Below, piece after piece: positions 58,916 through 64,000 of a DNA stretch of 64,000 bases; the stretch's first letter is position 1; each line of letters starts with the position of its first letter. A program made the position numbers and the translations under genes. The notes under the pieces are model-generated. The model did no database searches. It was not told the DNA's origin and worked only from the letters and a program-made list of their open reading frames with translations. Source of the DNA: Bipolaris cookei (lineage: Eukaryota > Ascomycota > Dothideomycetes > Pleosporales > Pleosporaceae). The stretch covers positions 248,001 to 312,000 of the forward strand of contig NRSV01000031.1 in the NCBI GenBank assembly GCA_002286855.1, given 5' to 3'.

Positions 58916-61900
58916 ATTGTATCGCACCTGTGGTTTGATACTTCCTTAGTAAATTGTTCATTTGCGTTTACAGCTTAAGTATGTTTTTGGTAGCATGGTG
59001 TTGGTGGTGTTTCTAATTGGTAGTGTACTGGGAAACGACCATTTGCGTATCTTCGCTTTCCCTGTCGTCGGCTTTTCAATACTCGGCATCTCTTTTTTTT
59101 GTTTTGTTTCTTGTAGTGCTTACAGCTACTTCTATTGGCGAAGCGTTGTATGCTAGCCGGAAAACAGTCTTTAGTTCAACCAAAGCAAGCAGGGAAGCTT
59201 TGTCTATATAGTTGGAGGGTATATTTAACAACAATAGGTAGTGGGTATGATTTATTTTGGGATGTATCAGGGGGGAGAGAGAGAACGACGTGGTCTTTGG
59301 AAGAAGATCAAGGAAGATGGTTTTGGCCATCCGTTCGCTCTCTTTCTTAACTTTGTTGTTCTAACGTTTGTATATACCCAATTTCACAACGAAGTGCTCG
59401 TTGGGGGTATATCTGCGAAACCCGTCGCTCGTTCTTTCCATGTAGCTAGTTATTGTAACTGTTTCGTCGCCCGCTCAGGCGTGTATGGTGTGTACCATTA
59501 TCCGTAGTTGAAAAGAATAGTTGTTGAATGGACTATATTGGCTAGCCAGCGCTTGGTGTTAGCAAGATGTCTAAGTCAATACAGCTAGTTACACGGTGTA
59601 CACAGCGTGCTGGTGAGTAGATGTTGCAAGTAACTATGGTTCATTGCTATCTCTATTCTCCTTTCGAAGGGAAAGGGATTGATGTACTCCTGAGCCCTAT
59701 GCACAGGTATCCGCGTAGATCCTCAGTCACGTGGCTAGTACCTCAGTACCTGATTAAGGTTCGGACAATAATTATTTTTATGTTTGTACTACTCCGAATA
59801 TGCTGAAGTCTCTTGCGTGCTCCTCACTTGCTGTTTTTATTAGGGATTATTTCTTCAAAAAAAATATTTTCCCATGCTTGCTTAAACATTGCACTCTCCT
59901 TCTTCCCTTGACTACCTACCCCATTTTGAACTGCATGAGACCTATCAGCCAACCCCACATCTCAAATCTCGATATATCAAAAACGTTTTGTCCCACAACC
60001 TTGACAACACTTTCTGCATAATAAATATCAATTTCGTACAACAAGCACTACTATACCCCACCCTCTTTTCTCCCGCCTCTTCGTCGCTATCTTCTCCCTC
60101 AACCTCTCTTGCCTTTTTCCTTCCACTCCCCCCCCCTTTTTTTTCTTCTTACGCATTCGAACACCAACAATCACACCGGCCCTCCGGCGCCGCCCATATC
60201 GAATGCAAACGAGGTTGTCCAGTACAGTATCTTTCACTACCATTAGCTTTTTTTTCGTCGTCTTCGTCTTCTTTTCGAACCAAATAAAATAAACATAAAA
60301 GAAAGAAAAGGGGGCAGGGGTCAGGGAGAGAGACTTACTTTATGGAAAATCGCCGTATTGGTAACACACCTATCTCTATCTTCGGATGTGCAGTTGCCAG
60401 CGCGCTGTTTCAGTTCTAGCAGTTAGCTTTTTGGGACGAGTTTGGTGGAAAGTGAGGAGGAGAGTAGAAGGGGAAGGAGGATGAGAAAATTTACACCCCA
60501 GCTTTCAGGTGGTTTGTTGCATACGGGGACGAGATTTATCCAGGCGGAGACTAAGGATAGGAATGAGAGGGTGGTGAGGAGGGTGGGGGCAACAGAGGCT
60601 TACCACACACACTCTCTGCTACCCCGAAGAGGGGCAACACAGTCAGCGACGGTCCGGAGAGAGAAGGGGAAGAGAACAGCAGTAGGCAGTTATAGAGGTT
60701 TTTAAGCAGGGAGACCTGTTGTGTTTGCTCTACTTTCATAAAAGAGGGAAAAATGTTCATAGACCTGGAAGGGAACCAGATAGCACTTTAAATTGATTTA
60801 TTTATTTATTTATATAGGGGGGGGAGTAGTATGGGGGATTTGGTACTTGGGATGGATAGGCACTAGGAGTTTTTTGATGTGAGATATGTTGGAAAATGAG
60901 GGATTTGGCGGTCAGTGTCGAGGCTGTGCTTGTAGTTATGATGGGCAATTTCACTGTTTGGATTTGTTTGCTTGGCGTGAATGGATAAGCACTAGGCGCC
61001 CAGTATAGCACTGTTGATATAGATGTATTGGTAAATAGATAGGATCGATGTTTGTATGTGCTCATGTTCATCGTGATGGGATAGAAGATACGGTGGGTAA
61101 TTTTACTGATCTGTTTTTTGTCTTGGTGTGTTGAATACTTACTACTACCATCTATACTAAGGTTCTGCCTGAGGATGTAGTAACAATCCCCTCATGTATC
61201 TCCTCGCTGGAAAGCTACCTACGCTCCATTGCTATCTTTTTGCAACCCGCATTCCAATTGCCCGTTGGTAACTCCCCTGTCTTAAATTATAGCTATTCTG
61301 GATAAGCCACGGCCACACTCCAGTCTTGGTTCTTGCTTTCCTCGGTAAGCTAGTAGTGCACTAGGACACCAAGTGGCACATATTCCTGTTTTGCGGTGAG
61401 AAGTAGGGAATGAAGGGCTAGCGTGGTGACTCGCAAGATAAAGGAATACTTGCTATCTATGTACATGTATAGTCTTAGGGCGGTATATCGTATTACAGTC
61501 GAAAATTGCCTCTCTTGGCATTTTCAAGCGAAGTGGTGCTGAGAGGGCGAGGTGGGGTCCTTGGGTGGACATGTGAAGTGATTAGGATAGATTCTTTTGG
61601 TGGGTGTGATGGCTTTTGAGTACGTGGAGACGCTAGAATAATAGCAGTTTGGTGTTATCTCAATATTTACATGCTTGGTCAGATAAGCTGATGAAGTGCG
61701 AACTAGTGACACGACGTTATGAGAGAATCTCAAGTTGAGTAAAAGGAATAACCTTCTTGTGCATGCGATTTTTGTCACAGAGAAGAAAATATGAACTTTT
61801 GTTGATATTTAAAGGGGAGACTACACTAAGTCCCAAAATATTGATCGGAGTGTGCTAGCCTGTATTATTTGGGCTGAACCTAAACTTAGTAACCGACATG

Positions 61901-62921
61901 GGAAAGAATCTGGGCTAACCCATCAAATATTCTGCTTCTGTGAGATGGAAGTGCTCTTCTTGATTATCTCTGTCTGGAGTTTATTCTACATCACAGTACT
62001 CAGGGCTTAGACCATGAGACATTTATCACGCTATCAATCTAGACATTTCATAGTTACACGCTAAGATTGTGTGTTTTTTTACGGAAGCCTAAAGAGATAA
62101 CTAGTATCTGCCCGTAATTCTAGTCTCTGTATTATTCGTGCTCCTTCTGGTAAACAAAATCAACGAGATTCATTCTTTTGCGAACTCGAAGTATATTGGC
62201 TGTCTCATAAGTGAAGATCCAGTGTAAAATGTAATCTAGCTTCGGTCTAACTATGATTCTCATACTCTCCTACCAAGAGAGCTAACAGAACGGCAGAACA
62301 CCACACGGTTTGAACACCCGTCAGTAGGAAGTACATATACAAAGAACAGCGTCTTCTCATCAAAGACTAAGTATAATCATAATTAGTCCACCAGCAGAGG
62401 AAATATCGAGCCTGATAGAATCTCCAAAAAGATACCAAGCATGCCAGATGGCCTTCACAGCATACTGTTCCAACTCGCATCTACACTATTCCCCACAATT
62501 TTGAAATATAGTCACTTATTCTGTGCCACTTCAACACTAATATACGTTGATAATAAATCGCTGCATCTCCAATGCGCTCAGGAATCAACTTATCTAAACT
62601 AAGTAGAATACCACCCATGATATAATCCACCAGACCCATAGTATTTCCTTCGATGCCAAAAGAAATAACAATTTTGTCATCTCCATGGCAATTTCAGTTT
62701 AGGGAACCATACCACCCTTTAGCCAATGTAATGCTGCTATTACAAGAAGAAAAAGGAAAAGAAATCGAAGTGACGATAATGGTGATGAAGGAAAAAGATG
62801 GTAGTACAAAAGATTGCCAAACACCTGGGGCAATATGACCGTGTGGAAGCCAGTAGAAAGAAGCAAATACCGTGGGGTCCCCCAATATGGGAGTGGAGAT
62901 CAAACAACACTAAGCACCGAT
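58916..62921. other. Gene-poor 4 kb region
   Basis: AT-rich overall, with no credible coding frame longer than about 130 codons. It holds a polypyrimidine tract (about 60050-60155), an ATTT run (about 60797-60815), and two related blocks near 60850 and 60980 sharing a GGATARGCACTAGG core. I recognise no RNA gene or transposon. It may contain the 3' UTRs and promoters of the flanking genes or an unannotated noncoding transcript. Confidence 0.35.
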
Positions 62922-64000
62922 CTATTGTGAAAGCCTGTTCCCAATGAGTGTACTGAAGCTCTTGCCTGGCGGTCGTGGATCCTTGCCAGAGCCAAGATGG
63001 AATTCACACTGGAACTTAAGGCACTCGGTTCCGCGCGAGTCGTGATATACCTGCACAATATCGCCAGTATGCAAATGACCAAACAATGCGCGCTTCTTAT
63101 CATCTTGCTGTTTGAGGTGCTTGCCATTGATGGAGATGCCATGCGTAGCGCATGTCCAAATGCCGACGTGCAGATCCTGCAAACTAGTCCAATCTTTGCC
63201 TTGCTGAGAGAGATCATCAACAGTCCCCTGGGACTGGCCACTAGGCGAATAGAAGAAGATGATGAATGCTGTCTTCGGGACACGTGTGTCACGACTATGC
63301 TCATATACAATAGTATTGTTTGCGAGACGACCCCACGAAGTCTTGCTTTGGGTGATGTTGAGAGTAAGGTTGGGAGCAAACGAATCTGGTGTCGCAACAA
63401 GCTTGCCTAGTCGCCTTGGAGGCGGGCGGAAATCCAGCTCAGCGGGGACAGAGGGTATCTCAGCAGCAGGAGAAGGAGCCGATGCAGCACTCGATGCTGT
63501 TGATGTTTCGCTTGTCCGTGACACCCCTACCGTATCTGGATATGCAGACGTCTCACTCGTGGTATTCTGGTTGATGGATGAAAAGTCACGCCCGCTTATC
63601 TTAGACGCGTATTCCAAATTGTGTGTGTTTGGGTCCCTTGGGTCGTAGTAGTAGGATGCAGTAACCGGTAGCTCAATCAGCCGGTTCATCCCAGATGGCT
63701 GTGCTCTTGGAGTCGGCTCGCTCACTTGGCTGAATTCTTTGGACGACTGGTCTAGAGAGCTGTGATGAACGACTTCTGGTGTTTTGGGCGTTGCCGGCAT
63801 GATGGGACTTTGCGTTCGGGAGACAGGAGAATGAGGCGATGTCATGTTAAGTTCTCTCACCAGAGATTCGGTGCCTAACAGACCAGAAGATGACACACCG
63901 CGATCTAGCCGTGCGGGTGCAGTGAAAGGTCCTTCATAGTCTGAGCCATCTTCAGTGTGACTCGACTCTGTAGTGCCGTCATTCTGAGCAATCTGGATAG
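62922..64000 (-). CDS. FHA-domain protein, C-terminal part; 5' end outside window
   Basis: The frame stays open from the window end to a stop at 62922, so at least about 359 residues are present. The N-terminal part is Ser/Thr/Pro-rich with SP and TP sites (SPHSPVSRTQSP, TPKTPEV), possibly phosphorylated. An FHA-like phosphopeptide-binding domain follows (about the last 170 residues): KTSWGRLANNTIVYEH carries the expected GR of the FHA core, and HGISINGKHLKQ the NG motif. The gene may continue through an intron, because a GTACAC donor-like site lies near its apparent end. The family (kinase, transcription factor or adaptor) cannot be told from this part. Confidence 0.7.
   Translation of the reverse strand, partial: IQIAQNDGTTESSHTEDGSDYEGPFTAPARLDRGVSSSGLLGTESLVRELNMTSPHSPVSRTQSPIMPATPKTPEVVHHSSLDQSSKEFSQVSEPTPRAQPSGMNRLIELPVTASYYYDPRDPNTHNLEYASKISGRDFSSINQNTTSETSAYPDTVGVSRTSETSTASSAASAPSPAAEIPSVPAELDFRPPPRRLGKLVATPDSFAPNLTLNITQSKTSWGRLANNTIVYEHSRDTRVPKTAFIIFFYSPSGQSQGTVDDLSQQGKDWTSLQDLHVGIWTCATHGISINGKHLKQQDDKKRALFGHLHTGDIVQVYHDSRGTECLKFQCEFHLGSGKDPRPPGKSFSTLIGNRLSQ

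Overview
The window is nuclear DNA of a filamentous ascomycete. Short introns (about 44 to 130 bp) with GT..AG ends and CTRAC-type branch points, Zn2Cys6 and STAND-type proteins, and a non-reducing polyketide synthase cluster all point that way. The gene set fits a dothideomycete, probably Pleosporales, but that placement rests on gene content only. Every multi-exon model below was spliced by hand from visible splice sites, and the exons join in frame.

Left flank (1-7004): the 5' part of a U2AF large-subunit splicing factor gene on the minus strand, the DNA repair glycosylase OGG1, and a six-exon gene for a protein with a STAND-type N-terminal domain and an ankyrin-like segment.

Centre (about 7005-39706): a secondary-metabolite cluster resembling the emodin/monodictyphenone (mdp) type. 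It holds an FAD aromatic hydroxylase, an AflS/MdpA-like coactivator, an EthD-domain decarboxylase-like protein (TpcK type), an AflR/MdpE-like Zn2Cys6 regulator, a PDR-type ABC transporter, an MdpC-like ketoreductase, an MdpK-like NmrA-family oxidoreductase, an MdpB-like scytalone dehydratase, two separate DUF1772 anthrone-oxygenase-like proteins, an MdpF-like metallo-beta-lactamase thioesterase, a TE-less PKS with SAT-KS-AT-PT-ACP layout, and a cytochrome P450. The expected flow is: PKS plus trans-acting thioesterase makes an anthrone carboxylic acid, the EthD protein decarboxylates it, a DUF1772 protein oxidises it to an emodin-like anthraquinone, and the MdpC/MdpB/MdpK set removes a hydroxyl (chrysophanol-type chemistry). 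The P450 and FAD enzymes would tailor further. No Baeyer-Villiger oxidase is visible, so an anthraquinone rather than a xanthone is the likely end point.

Two features tie the cluster together beyond gene content. A heptamer YTCCGAA (or its complement) occurs in nearly every biosynthetic promoter, three times in the PKS/thioesterase promoter. Three copies of a short dispersed repeat of about 260 bp, all in one orientation, lie just downstream of the ABC transporter, the second DUF1772 gene and the PKS.

Right flank (40416-64000): a dTDP-glucose 4,6-dehydratase-like gene, the t-SNARE Sec9, the vacuolar alpha-mannosidase Ams1, a small nuclear-looking protein with a DUF2945/HVA1 TUDOR-type domain, a Rim15-type PAS/kinase/receiver protein, a gene-poor stretch of 4 kb, and an FHA-domain gene cut by the window end.
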